A stretch of DNA of 64,000 nt, taken from positions 62,001 to 126,000 of the forward strand of contig NZ_JAOWPS010000006.1 in assembly GCF_025753795.1 (NCBI RefSeq), written 5' to 3'. This document shows, one piece after another, positions 49,261 to 60,754 of the stretch. This DNA is from Mesorhizobium sp. YC-39. Lineage in GTDB: Bacteria > Pseudomonadota > Alphaproteobacteria > Rhizobiales > Rhizobiaceae. A model generated the notes under the pieces. It was not told where the DNA came from. It saw only the letters and a list, made by a program, of their open reading frames with translations, and did not search any database. Each line of letters begins with the position of its first letter. The stretch's first letter is position 1. A program made the translations under genes and the position numbers.

Positions 49261-52200
49261 ATGAAGTTTTCGCGCCTTCGCCTGCTCGGTTTCAAATCCT
49301 TTGTCGAACCCGGTGAGTTCGTCATCGAACGCGGCCTGACCGGCGTCGTCGGGCCGAATGGCTGCGGCAAGTCGAACCTTGTCGAGGCGCTGCGCTGGGT
49401 GATGGGCGAAAGCTCGTACAAGAACATGCGCGCGTCGGGCATGGACGATGTGATCTTTTCCGGTTCGGGCACGCGGCCAGCCCGCAACACCGCCGAAGTC
49501 ACGCTCTTCCTCGACAATACCGACCGCAGCGCACCCGCCGCCTTCAACGACGCCGACGAGCTGCAGGTCTCGCGCCGCATCGAGCGCGAGGCGGGCTCAC
49601 TCTACCGCATCAACGGCAAGGAAGCCCGCGCCAAGGACGTGCAGCTTCTGTTCGCCGACCAGTCGACCGGCGCACGCTCGCCCTCGATGGTCGGACAGGG
49701 CCGCATCGGCGAACTGATCCAGGCCAAGCCGCAGGCGCGGCGCGCGCTGCTCGAAGAGGCGGCCGGCATCTCCGGCCTGCACACGCGTCGCCATGAGGCC
49801 GAGCTGCGGCTCAAGGCAGCCGAACAGAATCTCGAGCGGCTGGAAGACGTCGTCGGCGAGCTCGAAAGCCAGATCGAAAGCCTGAAGCGCCAGGCCCGTC
49901 AGGCCTCACGCTTCAAGAACCTGTCGGCCGATATTCGCAAGGCCGAAGCGACGCTGCTGCATCTGCGCTGGACGCTGGCCAAGACGCAGGAAGGCGAGGC
50001 GCGCTCGGCCCTGGCGGTTGCCACCGCCCTTGTCGGCGATCGCGCCTCCGCTCAAATGGCTGCCGCCAAGGAGCAAGGGATCGGGGCGCACCGGCTGCCG
50101 GATCTGCGCGACGCGGAAGCCGCCGCTGCCGCCGCCTTCCAGCGCCTGTCGATCGCCAAGGCGCAGATCGAGGAGGAGGCCGGCCGCATCCGTGCCCGCC
50201 AGGCCGAACTCGACCGCCGGCTCCAGCAGCTCGACGGCGACATCGCCCGCGAGGAGCGGATGGTGCGCGACAACGCCGACATTCTCGAACGCCTGCGCAC
50301 GGAAGAAGCCGAGCTGAATTCCGAAAACGCAGGTGCTGGCGAGCGCGAGGCCACCACCCGCGCGGCTTTCGAGCAGGCTGCCGCGACGCTGGCCGCGAGC
50401 GAAGCGAAACTCGCCGCACTGACCGCCGAACGGGCAGAGGCGGCCGCCTCGCGCAACCAGATCGAGCGCACGCTGCGCGATACCGCGGAACGCCGCGACC
50501 GTTTCGCCCGCCAGCTCGCCGATGTCGACCGGGAACTGTCCGACATCATATCCAGGGTTGCCGGCCTGCCCGATCCGGCCGAAAAGCGGCTTCTGGTCGA
50601 AGACGCATTGGCGCTGCTCGAAGAAACCGAGGCGGCCACCATCGCTGCCGAACAGGCGGTCGCCGAGGCGCGCGCGACCGAAAGTGCCGCCCGCCCGCCG
50701 GTCCAGGATGCCAAGGCCGAGCTGGCGCGCATCGAGACCGAGGCGCGCACGCTGGCCAAGATCCTGAATGCCGCGAGCGGCGACCTCTTCCCGTCCGTGC
50801 TGGAGCAGATCAGCGTCGAGCGCGGTTACGAGACGGCGCTTGGCGCCGCCCTTGGCGAGGACCTTGACGTACCGCTTGACCGCAGCGCGCCAGTGCATTG
50901 GGGCGAAAGCGAAATCCAGCCCGGCGACGCTGCTCTGCCCGATGGAATCAGGAGCCTCGCCAGCGTCGTCCGCGCGCCGGCTCAACTCGCGCGCCGGCTG
51001 GCGCAGATCGGCATCGTCGAGGCCGGTGATATCAGGCGGCTGCGGGCGCTGCTTGCACCCGGCCAGCGGCTGGTCAGCCGCGAAGGCGCGCTCTGGCGCT
51101 GGGATGGCTTCACCGCCAGCGCCGATGCGCCGACCGCGGCGGCACAACGGCTGGCGCAGAAGAACCGGCTGGCCGAGCTCGATGCCGAAGCCGTGCAAGC
51201 CACGCTTGTGCTGCGCGAGGCCGAGGCGGCACTTGCGCAAGCCGAACAAGCGCTTGCGCGAAGCAGCGATGCCGAACGCAATGCCAGACAGGCCGGGCGC
51301 GATGCCCAGCATGGGCTGGACGCCGCGCGCAACGTGCTGGCCGAGGCCGAGAAGGCCGGCGGCGAGCTCTCGAGCCGGCGCGCCGCATTGGACGAGGCGC
51401 GCGCCCGCGTCGTCGACAGCCACGAGGAGACGGCGGCGGCTTTCGTCGAGGCGGAAATGCTGCTGCAAGGCGCGCCCGATCTCGGCGATCTGCAGTTGCA
51501 GCTCGAACAGTCCTCAGCCAATGTCGCCCGCGACCGCGCCGCCCTTGCCGATGCGCGCGCCGTTCATGAGGGCCTGAGGCGGGAAGCCGAGGCGCGTATG
51601 CGCCGGCTCGAGGCCATTGGGGCGGAACGCCGCAATTGGCTGGAGCGCGCCGAGAACGCATCGACGCAGATTGCCTCACTCGGCGAACGCAAGGCCGAAG
51701 CCGAGGCCGAGCGCGAAAGGCTCGCCGACGCCCCCGACGAGATCGACGCCAAGCGGCGCGCTCTTCTCTCGCAGCTTGCCGAGGCGGAAAGCCTGCGTCA
51801 GGCGGCCGGCGACCGCCTGCAGGAAGCGGAGAACCGGCAGTCCGAGCTGGACAAGGCCGCGACCGCGGCGATCCAGTCGCTGGCCGAGGCGCGTGAAACG
51901 CGCGTCCGTGCCGAAGAGCGGCTGACGGCCGCCGACGAAAGGCGGCTGGAGGTCGAGGCGCGCATCCAGGAAACGCTGAACACGCCACCGCATCTGGTCA
52001 TCCGCCATACCGGACTGGAGGCCGACAGCCCGATGCCGGAAATGGCCGAGGTCGAGCGCCAACTCGACCGGCTGAAGATCGAGCGCGAGAGGCTCGGCGC
52101 CGTCAATTTGCGCGCCGAGGAGGAGCAGAAGGAACTGTCCGACCGGCTGGAGACCATCGTTTCCGAGCGCGAGGACATCATCGAGGCGATCCGCAAGCTC

Positions 52201-52719
52201 AGGCAAGCTATCCAGAGCCTGAACCGTGAAGGTCGCGAACGGCTGCTCGCCGCCTTCGACGTGGTCAACAGTCATTTCCAGCGGCTGTTCTCGCATCTGT
52301 TCGGCGGCGGCACCGCGGAACTGCAACTGATCGAATCCGACGACCCGCTCGAGGCCGGGCTTGAGATCCTTGCCCGGCCTCCTGGCAAGAAGCCGCAGAC
52401 CATGACGCTGCTGTCCGGCGGCGAGCAGGCATTGACGGCGATGTCGCTGATCTTTGCCGTGTTCCTGACCAATCCGGCGCCGATCTGTGTGCTCGACGAG
52501 GTCGACGCGCCGCTCGACGACCACAATGTCGAGCGTTTCTGCAATCTTATGGACGAAATGGCCGCCACCACCGATACGCGCTTCGTCATCATCACGCACA
52601 ACCCGATCACCATGGCGCGCATGAACCGGCTGTTCGGAGTGACCATGGCCGAGCAGGGGGTCAGCCAGCTCGTGTCGGTCGACCTGCAGGCGGCCGAAGC
52701 GATGCGCGAGGCGAGCTGA
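49261..52719 (+). CDS. smc: Chromosome segregation protein SMC
   Basis: ATPase that compacts and separates sister chromosomes. 1152 residues from the ATG at 49261; an upstream in-frame region of 24 codons has no ribosome-binding site. Walker A is GPNGCGKS (residues 31-38); the ABC signature LLSGGEQALTA (about 1050) and Walker B PICVLDEVDAPLDD (about 1076) lie in the C-terminal head. Two long coiled coils (about 170-500 and 640-960) are joined by a short hinge (about 500-630) lacking the Gly-rich pattern common in longer SMC hinges. No scpA/scpB is adjacent. Confidence 0.95.
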   Translation: MKFSRLRLLGFKSFVEPGEFVIERGLTGVVGPNGCGKSNLVEALRWVMGESSYKNMRASGMDDVIFSGSGTRPARNTAEVTLFLDNTDRSAPAAFNDADELQVSRRIEREAGSLYRINGKEARAKDVQLLFADQSTGARSPSMVGQGRIGELIQAKPQARRALLEEAAGISGLHTRRHEAELRLKAAEQNLERLEDVVGELESQIESLKRQARQASRFKNLSADIRKAEATLLHLRWTLAKTQEGEARSALAVATALVGDRASAQMAAAKEQGIGAHRLPDLRDAEAAAAAAFQRLSIAKAQIEEEAGRIRARQAELDRRLQQLDGDIAREERMVRDNADILERLRTEEAELNSENAGAGEREATTRAAFEQAAATLAASEAKLAALTAERAEAAASRNQIERTLRDTAERRDRFARQLADVDRELSDIISRVAGLPDPAEKRLLVEDALALLEETEAATIAAEQAVAEARATESAARPPVQDAKAELARIETEARTLAKILNAASGDLFPSVLEQISVERGYETALGAALGEDLDVPLDRSAPVHWGESEIQPGDAALPDGIRSLASVVRAPAQLARRLAQIGIVEAGDIRRLRALLAPGQRLVSREGALWRWDGFTASADAPTAAAQRLAQKNRLAELDAEAVQATLVLREAEAALAQAEQALARSSDAERNARQAGRDAQHGLDAARNVLAEAEKAGGELSSRRAALDEARARVVDSHEETAAAFVEAEMLLQGAPDLGDLQLQLEQSSANVARDRAALADARAVHEGLRREAEARMRRLEAIGAERRNWLERAENASTQIASLGERKAEAEAERERLADAPDEIDAKRRALLSQLAEAESLRQAAGDRLQEAENRQSELDKAATAAIQSLAEARETRVRAEERLTAADERRLEVEARIQETLNTPPHLVIRHTGLEADSPMPEMAEVERQLDRLKIERERLGAVNLRAEEEQKELSDRLETIVSEREDIIEAIRKLRQAIQSLNREGRERLLAAFDVVNSHFQRLFSHLFGGGTAELQLIESDDPLEAGLEILARPPGKKPQTMTLLSGGEQALTAMSLIFAVFLTNPAPICVLDEVDAPLDDHNVERFCNLMDEMAATTDTRFVIITHNPITMARMNRLFGVTMAEQGVSQLVSVDLQAAEAMREAS

Positions 52720-52828
52720 AGCGCCAGCTTGCCGGTGGCCTCAATTTCGGCTTTCGACTATAGCACCACTGAAAACAGCCAGCTCTCTTCTGGGATGACT
52801 GGTTTGGTCGGTGTGTGTGGAGAACCTC

Positions 52829-53818
52829 GTGCCTGTACTCGTCACCGGAGCTGCGGGGTTCATCGGCAGCCATGTCTGCCATCATCTCCTCAACAGGGGA
52901 GAGGTGGTCGTCGGCGTCGACAACATGAACGACTATTACGACCTGGCGCTCAAGAAGGGACGGCTCGCCCGCCTTCTGCCCCACCGGGATTTTTCATTTC
53001 ACCAGCTCGACATTGCCGAACCGGGCGCGCTCACCACCGCCTTGGCCGGCAAAGGCATCGTCAGGATCGTTCACCTCGCCGCGCAGGCGGGCGTGCGCCA
53101 TTCCCTCGACAATCCGCGGCTCTATGTCCGCTCCAACGTCATGGGCCATCTCGAAGTGCTCGAATTCTGCCGCGCCGAGCCCGCATTCGAGCATCTGGTC
53201 TATGCCTCGTCGAGCTCCGTCTATGGCGGCAACCGCGCAGTGCCGTTCAGTGAGGCCGACCAGGTCGACAAGCCTGTGTCGCTCTATGCCGCCACCAAGA
53301 AGTCGGATGAGTTGATGAGCCATACCTACGCCCATCTCTTCGGCATCCCGCAGACCGGTCTGCGGTTTTTCACCGTCTATGGTCCCTGGGGCCGGCCCGA
53401 CATGGCCTATTGGATGTTCACCGAGGCGATGCTCGAGGGCAGGTCGATCCGGGTATTCAACAATGGCGAGATGTGGCGCGATTTCACCTATGTTGACGAT
53501 GTGGTGAAGGCCGTCGTCGCCGTGCTCGACAAGCCCCCCACGGACAGTCCGCCGAACAGGCTTTACAATGTCGGCAACAACCGGCCGGTGCGGCTGGGCG
53601 ATTTCATCGACATTCTGGAAAAGCTGCTCGGTGTCGCGGCGATCCGCAAGAACGAGCCGATGCAGACGAGCGATGTGGAGCGAACCTATGCCGACATCGC
53701 GGCGCTGGAGCGCGATTTCGGCTTCAGGCCGAGCGTTTCGATAGAAGATGGCTTGAAGAAGTTTGTCGACTGGTACCGGTCGGAATGGATGGCGCCGTCC
53801 GCAACAAGCCGACGGTAA
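52829..53818 (+). CDS. NAD-dependent sugar-nucleotide epimerase (UDP-glucuronate 4-epimerase-like)
   Basis: 329 residues from the GTG at 52829, which has GGAGA 8 nt upstream; earlier in-frame GTGs at 52811 and 52817 are possible. Extended SDR with GAAGFIGSH for NAD binding, DNMNDYYD for the nucleotide ribose, the catalytic Ser/Thr in SSSSVYGGN and Y-x3-K in YAATKKSDE. TVYGPWGRPDMAYWMF matches UDP-glucuronate/galacturonate epimerases (LpsL/WbpP group), which supply precursors for LPS or capsule. A symmetric terminator follows. Confidence 0.85.
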   Translation: MPVLVTGAAGFIGSHVCHHLLNRGEVVVGVDNMNDYYDLALKKGRLARLLPHRDFSFHQLDIAEPGALTTALAGKGIVRIVHLAAQAGVRHSLDNPRLYVRSNVMGHLEVLEFCRAEPAFEHLVYASSSSVYGGNRAVPFSEADQVDKPVSLYAATKKSDELMSHTYAHLFGIPQTGLRFFTVYGPWGRPDMAYWMFTEAMLEGRSIRVFNNGEMWRDFTYVDDVVKAVVAVLDKPPTDSPPNRLYNVGNNRPVRLGDFIDILEKLLGVAAIRKNEPMQTSDVERTYADIAALERDFGFRPSVSIEDGLKKFVDWYRSEWMAPSATSRR

Positions 53819-54129
53819 CCAGGATTGCTGCACGCGACGGCATAGGTGTGGAAAAAAACGCGCCGCATGAATCCATCACACGGCGCGTTTTAGGCGAACA
53901 AGCCGAATCTGGAGCTGGTTTTCCAGGCGGTTTGAAGTCGGGTCGAGCCTTGAAAGCAGAAAATCACGCCGGGAATGGCGTTTCCGGCTGCGGGCCGAAA
54001 TCGTGGATAATCCGCCTTGCGCCCATGCCTGGCTCAGCCAGGCGATGTCAGAAAACAGCGTACTGTGTGACCTCGACAACGACCGTGCACGGTGGTCGTA
54101 AAATATTGATTTTATTGAAAAAAATCCAT
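53819..54129. other. Gap between the epimerase and tRNA-Gln, with a terminator only
   Basis: About 310 bases. It contains the symmetric hairpin at 53855-53891 and, near 54110-54129, A/T runs just past the tRNA 3' end that give the minus strand a seven-T stretch after CCA, consistent with tRNA termination. No reading frame with recognisable features is visible between them. Confidence 0.55.
53855..53891. terminator. Bidirectional terminator after the epimerase gene
   Basis: Perfect 11-bp stem AAAACGCGCCG (53855-53865) with CGGCGCGTTTT (53881-53891) and a 15-nt loop, preceded by more A and ending in T, so it can work on both strands. Its 16-nt segment CGCGCCGCATGAATCC also occurs at 62491-62506 in repeat copy C, linking it to that repeat family. 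Confidence 0.75.
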
Positions 54130-54204
54130 TGGCTGGGGCGCCAGGATTCGAACCTGGGAATGTCGGTACCAAAAACCGATGCCTTACCACTTGGCGACGC
54201 CCCA
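54130..54204 (-). tRNA. tRNA-Gln (anticodon TTG)
   Basis: Minus-strand cloverleaf, 75 nt including an encoded CCA (54130-54132). Acceptor stem TGGGGCG/CGCCCCA, D arm GCCAAGTGGTAAGGC, anticodon stem TCGGT/ACCGA with loop TTTTGGT (anticodon TTG, reads CAA and CAG), and T arm CCAGG-TTCGAAT-CCTGG. A promoter (54234-54262) lies upstream and a T-run follows. Confidence 0.97.
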
Positions 54205-54233
54205 GCAGCACGGAACGTGCCCGCTGCGCGCGG

Positions 54234-54262
54234 CTTATAGGACGAGCCGATGGAAAGCTCAA
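54234..54262 (-). promoter_or_regulatory. Sigma-70-type promoter of tRNA-Gln
   Basis: On the minus strand TTGAGC (54257-54262) is separated by exactly 17 bp from TATAAG (54234-54239), about 30 nt before the tRNA 5' end at 54204. Good matches to -35/-10 consensus in the right place for a stable-RNA gene. Confidence 0.65.
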
Positions 54263-54346
54263 TGCCGAGATGGCGACTGCGCTGAACTGATCCACCGGTT
54301 CCCGCAAACAGGCTTTCGCATATCCCCTGATGTCAGGCGATGGCGC

Positions 54347-54691
54347 TTATTCGCCCCAAACCGCCATTTCATTGCCGGCCGGATCGACGAAATGGAACCG
54401 CCTGCCGCCGGGGAATGAAAAAATCGGCTTGACGATCGTGCCGCCGGCATTTTCGACGGCGTCCAGGGTTTCTTCCAGGTCCTCGGAATAAAGCACCGGC
54501 AGCGGCTTGGCCGGCGCTTCCGCGCCATCGGCCTGAAAGCCGCCGTCGAGCCCCTCGGCAAAGGCCGCATAAGTCGGTCCGTAGTCGGTGAACGACCATG
54601 AAAAGGCGGCAGCGTAGAAGGCCTTCACCCTGTCCAGCGTTCCGCCGGTCGCCGGCATTTCGAGATAATCGAGTTTTCCGGTCAGTTTCAT
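54347..54691 (-). CDS. VOC family protein (glyoxalase/bleomycin-resistance-like)
   Basis: 114 residues from the ATG at 54691 (an adjacent ATG at 54694 is equally open; AGGTGG is upstream). A vicinal-oxygen-chelate fold of the COG3324 type: GKLDYLEMPATGGTLDRVKAFYAAAFSW at the N-terminus and GGRRFHFVDPAGNEMAVWGE at the C-terminus, with likely metal ligands in the latter. The substrate is unknown. Its promoter appears to carry a GAAC-N7-GAAC LexA-type box over the -10 element, so it may be DNA-damage-inducible. Confidence 0.85.
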   Translation of the reverse strand: MKLTGKLDYLEMPATGGTLDRVKAFYAAAFSWSFTDYGPTYAAFAEGLDGGFQADGAEAPAKPLPVLYSEDLEETLDAVENAGGTIVKPIFSFPGGRRFHFVDPAGNEMAVWGE

Positions 54692-54704
54692 CATGCCACC
54701 TAGT

Positions 54705-54719
54705 GTTCTTGTTATGTTC
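54705..54719 (-). promoter_or_regulatory. Candidate LexA (SOS) box over the VOC promoter
   Basis: GTTC-TTGTTAT-GTTC on the plus strand (54705-54708, 54716-54719), that is GAAC-N7-GAAC on the minus strand, the alphaproteobacterial LexA direct repeat with an A/T-rich spacer. It overlaps a predicted minus-strand promoter (TTGCGG, 17 bp, TAGAAC) just before the VOC gene start. The 8 fixed bases can occur by chance about once or twice in a window this size, so the promoter placement is the main support. Confidence 0.55.
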
Positions 54720-54900
54720 TACATCTGAAGCGCCTGATCCGCAAGTCTTTTTGCCGTCGCTTTTTCTTAATCGATTGTAGAGGGCGGCTGGCTTTGCCGA
54801 CGCCTTGCCTTTCGCAGTGCAGCATCATATCGCTCGAACAGGACACGGCGAAATTTCGGCTTCGTCAATCTTTTCAATCTCCTGCGAGTGGAGAGCAAGC

Positions 54901-57579
<2,679 letters not shown>

Positions 57580-57586
57580 CGTTCTC

Positions 57587-57613
57587 GGACCAATCGATGA
57601 TGTCGATTGGTCC
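57587..57613 (+). terminator. Hairpin after ppdK
   Basis: Perfect 11-bp stem GGACCAATCGA (57587-57597) with TCGATTGGTCC (57603-57613), 5-nt loop, 8 nt after the ppdK stop. No T-run follows, so it is a terminator candidate or an mRNA-stabilising structure. Confidence 0.6.
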
Positions 57614-57739
57614 TGACCGTCCGATTTAAGATTACGATTTTGTAATTGAGTTCACGCGAATTTGCGCGTGGCAGCTCCCAATCTCGACATCGTTTCTGCC
57701 CAATTTGCGGCCTCCCAACCGCTCCGGTGTCAGAAACAG

Positions 57740-58837
57740 ATGCCCCAGATTTTGCCCGTCCGCTCGATCCTGATCATCCAGACGAAGTTCATCGGCGATA
57801 TCGTTCTTGCCTCCGCGCTCGCCAAGAACCTGCGGCTCGAATATCCCGAGGCCAGGATCGTGTTTCTCTGCGAGGCCCGCTTCGAACACTTCCTGACCGC
57901 CCACGGCATAGCCTCTGACGTCGTGACGTTCAGGCGTGCCCGCATGCGCGGCACACCGCTTGAGCGCGGACACGAACTTTACACGATGGTGCGAACGCTG
58001 CGCCGGTTTCGCTTTGATCTGTCGATCGACCTGACCGATTCAAAGACCTCGCGGATCATCACCCGGTTCGTCAATGCCAGGACCCGGGTGGGCTACGACC
58101 CTCCCGAGAGGCCTTTGCGCTGGCACGAGCCGCAGCCTGCCAACGTCCTGGCCAAGCCGTTTGGCTTTGGCGAGCGGCACTTCCTTTACCGTTATCTTTC
58201 GCCGCTCGAGGCGCTTGGCGTCGATCTGCGTGTGCCGGTGCCGTCCATTCAACCACTGCCGTTGGAAACTGCCAAAGCACTGGCGTTGCTGGACAGACAT
58301 CATCTTCGGCGCAACGCCTTCATCGCCGTGCATGCGGGTGCGAGTTTCGAAGGACGGCGATGGCAACCGGAACGCTTTGCCATCGCAATCGACGAGATTT
58401 CGCGGGAGACCGGGCTGGACTTCGTGCTTGTCGGCGGTCCGGATGAACGGGTGTCCGCCGAGCGCATTGTCGCCAAGACGGTTTCGCCCGTGGTGAATCT
58501 CGTTGGCACGATGCCGCTTGAAACACTGCTCGCCGTCCTGAAACAGGCACGGCTCTTCCTTGGCAATGAAAGCGGCCCGATGCATATGGCGGCGGCAGCG
58601 GGAACTCCGGTTGTCGGACTTTACGGCCTGACCAATCCAGCCCAATGGGGTCCTGCCGGTGTGCCCAGCATCGCCCTCCAGCCTCCCATGCCATGCGCAT
58701 GCGTTGCCAGGGAACTGTGCCGTTGGCCGGATCCGAGCAAGGCTTGCTGTGTCTGGCGCCTGGAGGTCAAGCCGGTCGTCGCCGCGGTCCGCGAAGTCCT
58801 TTCACGCACGGTTAAGGACGTGGAGCACGCACACTGA
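57740..58837 (+). CDS. Glycosyltransferase family 9 (heptosyltransferase-like)
   Basis: 365 residues from the ATG at 57740 (MPQILPVRSILIIQTKFIGD); an upstream in-frame TTG at 57662 is rejected for lack of a site. The GT9 plan is clear: an N-terminal Rossmann domain starting RSILIIQTKFIGDIVLASALAKNL, then in the C-terminal half VHAGASFEGRRWQPERFA, LVGGPDERVSAE and the donor-binding LGNESGPMHMAAAAGTPVVGLYG. Such enzymes add heptose or related sugars to the LPS core from the cytosolic face. The gene is separated from its neighbours by hairpins. Confidence 0.9.
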   Translation: MPQILPVRSILIIQTKFIGDIVLASALAKNLRLEYPEARIVFLCEARFEHFLTAHGIASDVVTFRRARMRGTPLERGHELYTMVRTLRRFRFDLSIDLTDSKTSRIITRFVNARTRVGYDPPERPLRWHEPQPANVLAKPFGFGERHFLYRYLSPLEALGVDLRVPVPSIQPLPLETAKALALLDRHHLRRNAFIAVHAGASFEGRRWQPERFAIAIDEISRETGLDFVLVGGPDERVSAERIVAKTVSPVVNLVGTMPLETLLAVLKQARLFLGNESGPMHMAAAAGTPVVGLYGLTNPAQWGPAGVPSIALQPPMPCACVARELCRWPDPSKACCVWRLEVKPVVAAVREVLSRTVKDVEHAH

Positions 58838-58857
58838 TGCCGCACTTGCCAAAGGTG

Positions 58858-58883
58858 GACGCGGCGATCAAAACTGCCGCGTC
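58858..58883. terminator. Hairpin between glycosyltransferase and deacetylase genes
   Basis: Perfect 8-bp stem GACGCGGC (58858-58865) with GCCGCGTC (58876-58883), 10-nt loop, followed by TTGATGG. Weak T content; candidate terminator of the glycosyltransferase transcript. Confidence 0.45.
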
Positions 58884-58912
58884 TTGATGGCGCCGGCTTG
58901 GAAAACCTAACT

Positions 58913-59653
58913 ATGCACCTGTTCCAAAAGCATTTTTGCGCGATCGCGATGTCGATGTGGGCGGTATCCGCGGCCTGTGCCGCGCCACTGGTCGAGCCGA
59001 CGCTGCATATCAAGCCGGAAGCCGGCGGCAACGGTCGTGTCGCGCTCACGCTCGATGCCTGTGGCGGGCGGACCGACACAAGGATCCTTTCGGCGCTGGT
59101 GGAAAACAAGATCCCGGCGACCATCTTTGTCACCGGCATCTGGCTGAAACGCAACGCCGCCGCCGTCGAGATCATGCGAGCGCATCCTGATCTGTTCGAG
59201 TTGGAAAACCATGGCGGCCGCCACGTCCCGGCAGTCGACACACCGCAGAAGATCTACGGCATCCGCGCCGCCGGCAGCCCGGCCGCGGTCCTGGCCGAGG
59301 TCGAGTCGGGCGCCGCCGCCCTTGCCGGGACCGGCGGGCCGGCGCCGAAATGGTTTCGCGGCGCAACCGCCGAATACAGCCCTTCGGCTATCGCCATGAT
59401 ACGCAAGCTCGGCTTCAAGATCGCCGGCTTCTCGATAAACGGCGACGGCGGTTCATTGTTGGGGGCAAAAGAGACCGCACGCCGCATTGCCGCGGCAAAG
59501 GACGGCGATGTCATCATCGCCCATATCAATCAGCCAACCCATGCCGCCGGCGAAGGCGTGGTGCAAGGTCTCCTGGCGTTGAAAGATAAGGGTCTCACCT
59601 TCGTGCGGCTCGATGAGGCCGACGGTGTCGGCAATAACGGCACCACCGACTGA
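58913..59653 (+). CDS. Polysaccharide deacetylase (NodB-like) family protein, exported
   Basis: 246 residues from the ATG at 58913; a TTG five codons earlier is in frame. A signal peptide (about 1-23) predicts periplasmic location. NodB-fold motifs are divergent: motif 1 reads ALTLDACGGRTD (DA instead of DD), motif 2 ENHGGRHVPA keeps the H-x3-H metal pair, and the late motif includes DGDVIIAHINQPTH. It may remove N-acetyl groups from a cell-envelope glycan. DACGG variants are known in this family, so loss of activity cannot be assumed. Confidence 0.82.
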   Translation: MHLFQKHFCAIAMSMWAVSAACAAPLVEPTLHIKPEAGGNGRVALTLDACGGRTDTRILSALVENKIPATIFVTGIWLKRNAAAVEIMRAHPDLFELENHGGRHVPAVDTPQKIYGIRAAGSPAAVLAEVESGAAALAGTGGPAPKWFRGATAEYSPSAIAMIRKLGFKIAGFSINGDGGSLLGAKETARRIAAAKDGDVIIAHINQPTHAAGEGVVQGLLALKDKGLTFVRLDEADGVGNNGTTD

Positions 59654-59678
59654 CCGCGAAGTTTTCCAGTAGCCCTAC

Positions 59679-60068
59679 TTAGTCCGGCGCGGCTTCGATC
59701 GTCACCTTGTTGGCATAGAATGCGCCATGATCGCGGATTTCGACCATCTCGTCGAAAGGCTGCTCATACGCCCACATCGCATCCTTGCCCACCTCGGCGG
59801 CAGGCAGCACGCTCCAATAACTCGCATCGCCCTTGTAAGGGCAATGAGTCGAGAATTCCGTCTTGCGAAGCTGGCCGAAATCGATGTCCGCAAACGGAAT
59901 ATAGAAGACTGAAGGGTAGGGGGACTCGGTCAGGAGCTTTGCATTGGTTGACGAGGCGATAACCGTTTCGCCGCTGCGCACCGTGACAGTACCGTCATAG
60001 GGCTCGATGGTGATGACCTTGCCGGGATTGCGTTGAAAGCCTGGTGCGGGATTTGCGATCTGGTCCAT
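59679..60068 (-). CDS. DUF427 family protein
   Basis: 129 residues from the ATG at 60068, AAGGAGA upstream. The DUF427 fold is seen in VTVRSGETVIASSTNAKLLTESPYPSVFYIPFADIDF and the conserved CPYKGDASYWSV (about residue 78), then EQPFDEMVEIRDHGAFYANKVTIE. These single-domain cytosolic proteins have no established function. It is convergent with the polysaccharide deacetylase gene. Confidence 0.9.
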   Translation of the reverse strand: MDQIANPAPGFQRNPGKVITIEPYDGTVTVRSGETVIASSTNAKLLTESPYPSVFYIPFADIDFGQLRKTEFSTHCPYKGDASYWSVLPAAEVGKDAMWAYEQPFDEMVEIRDHGAFYANKVTIEAAPD

Positions 60069-60223
60069 TGGCGGGGTTCTCCTTGTTTGGCATGCGGCGC
60101 CCCGGAATAGGTGTGGCGAGCGAGCGCATTGCGCAAGGCCACCCTTCGACAATGACGCATAGCCAGCCATGCGGCTCAGGTTCAGGCCTGATCTCCCGTC
60201 AAACCGGTCTTTCCCTGGAACGA

Positions 60224-60577
60224 TCAGGCAGCAGCCTGAAATGCATCCATCAGCCCGGCATAAGCGGCGGCAATGCCAGCCACCGGATTGGTGCTTCTCG
60301 ACACGGTCTCGACCTTGAGCGCGCCACCGGCGGTCGGCAAGGTGAGAAGCAGGAACTGGCGGTTGCCGCCGTCGCCCACGCATGCCGCGGCAACATGTTC
60401 GCCTTCGCCTTCGTTCTGGACGCACATCTTGAACAGCAGGGTGCCGCCAACGGCCTCAAGGGCGCCGCCGACGACTTCGGCAAATTCGTCTTCGGAAACG
60501 GTTTTGGTATCCGGCATCATGTCGGCCAAGCTTTCGGCAAGCGTAGTTTCGAGTCCGTCGTCAACCTGCGCGTCCAT
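60224..60577 (-). CDS. Hypothetical protein of unknown function
   Basis: 117 residues from the ATG at 60577, chosen for AGAGG 6 nt upstream; an upstream in-frame start adds 11 residues. A very acidic N-terminus (MDAQVDDGLETTLAESLADMMPDTKTVSEDEFAEVV) is followed by beta-strand-like segments (GGTLLFKMCVQNEGE, RQFLLLTLPTAGGALKVETV) and an Ala-rich helix. No membrane segment or signal peptide. I do not recognise a family; it may be a small cytosolic partner protein. Confidence 0.6.
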   Translation of the reverse strand: MDAQVDDGLETTLAESLADMMPDTKTVSEDEFAEVVGGALEAVGGTLLFKMCVQNEGEGEHVAAACVGDGGNRQFLLLTLPTAGGALKVETVSRSTNPVAGIAAAYAGLMDAFQAAA

Positions 60578-60754
60578 GCGAACCTCTTTCATTCGCCAAT
60601 CGCGCCCCACCGTTAATGAAGATTAACGGCGACGATGGCCGGATTGTGGCGGTTTTTCGTGTGTTTTCGAGCAATGCACCGCTTCCACGCCGGCATGACT
60701 GGACAATCCACAGGTTCATCTCACAATGGAACAAAAAACCTATGGGAGGAACGA

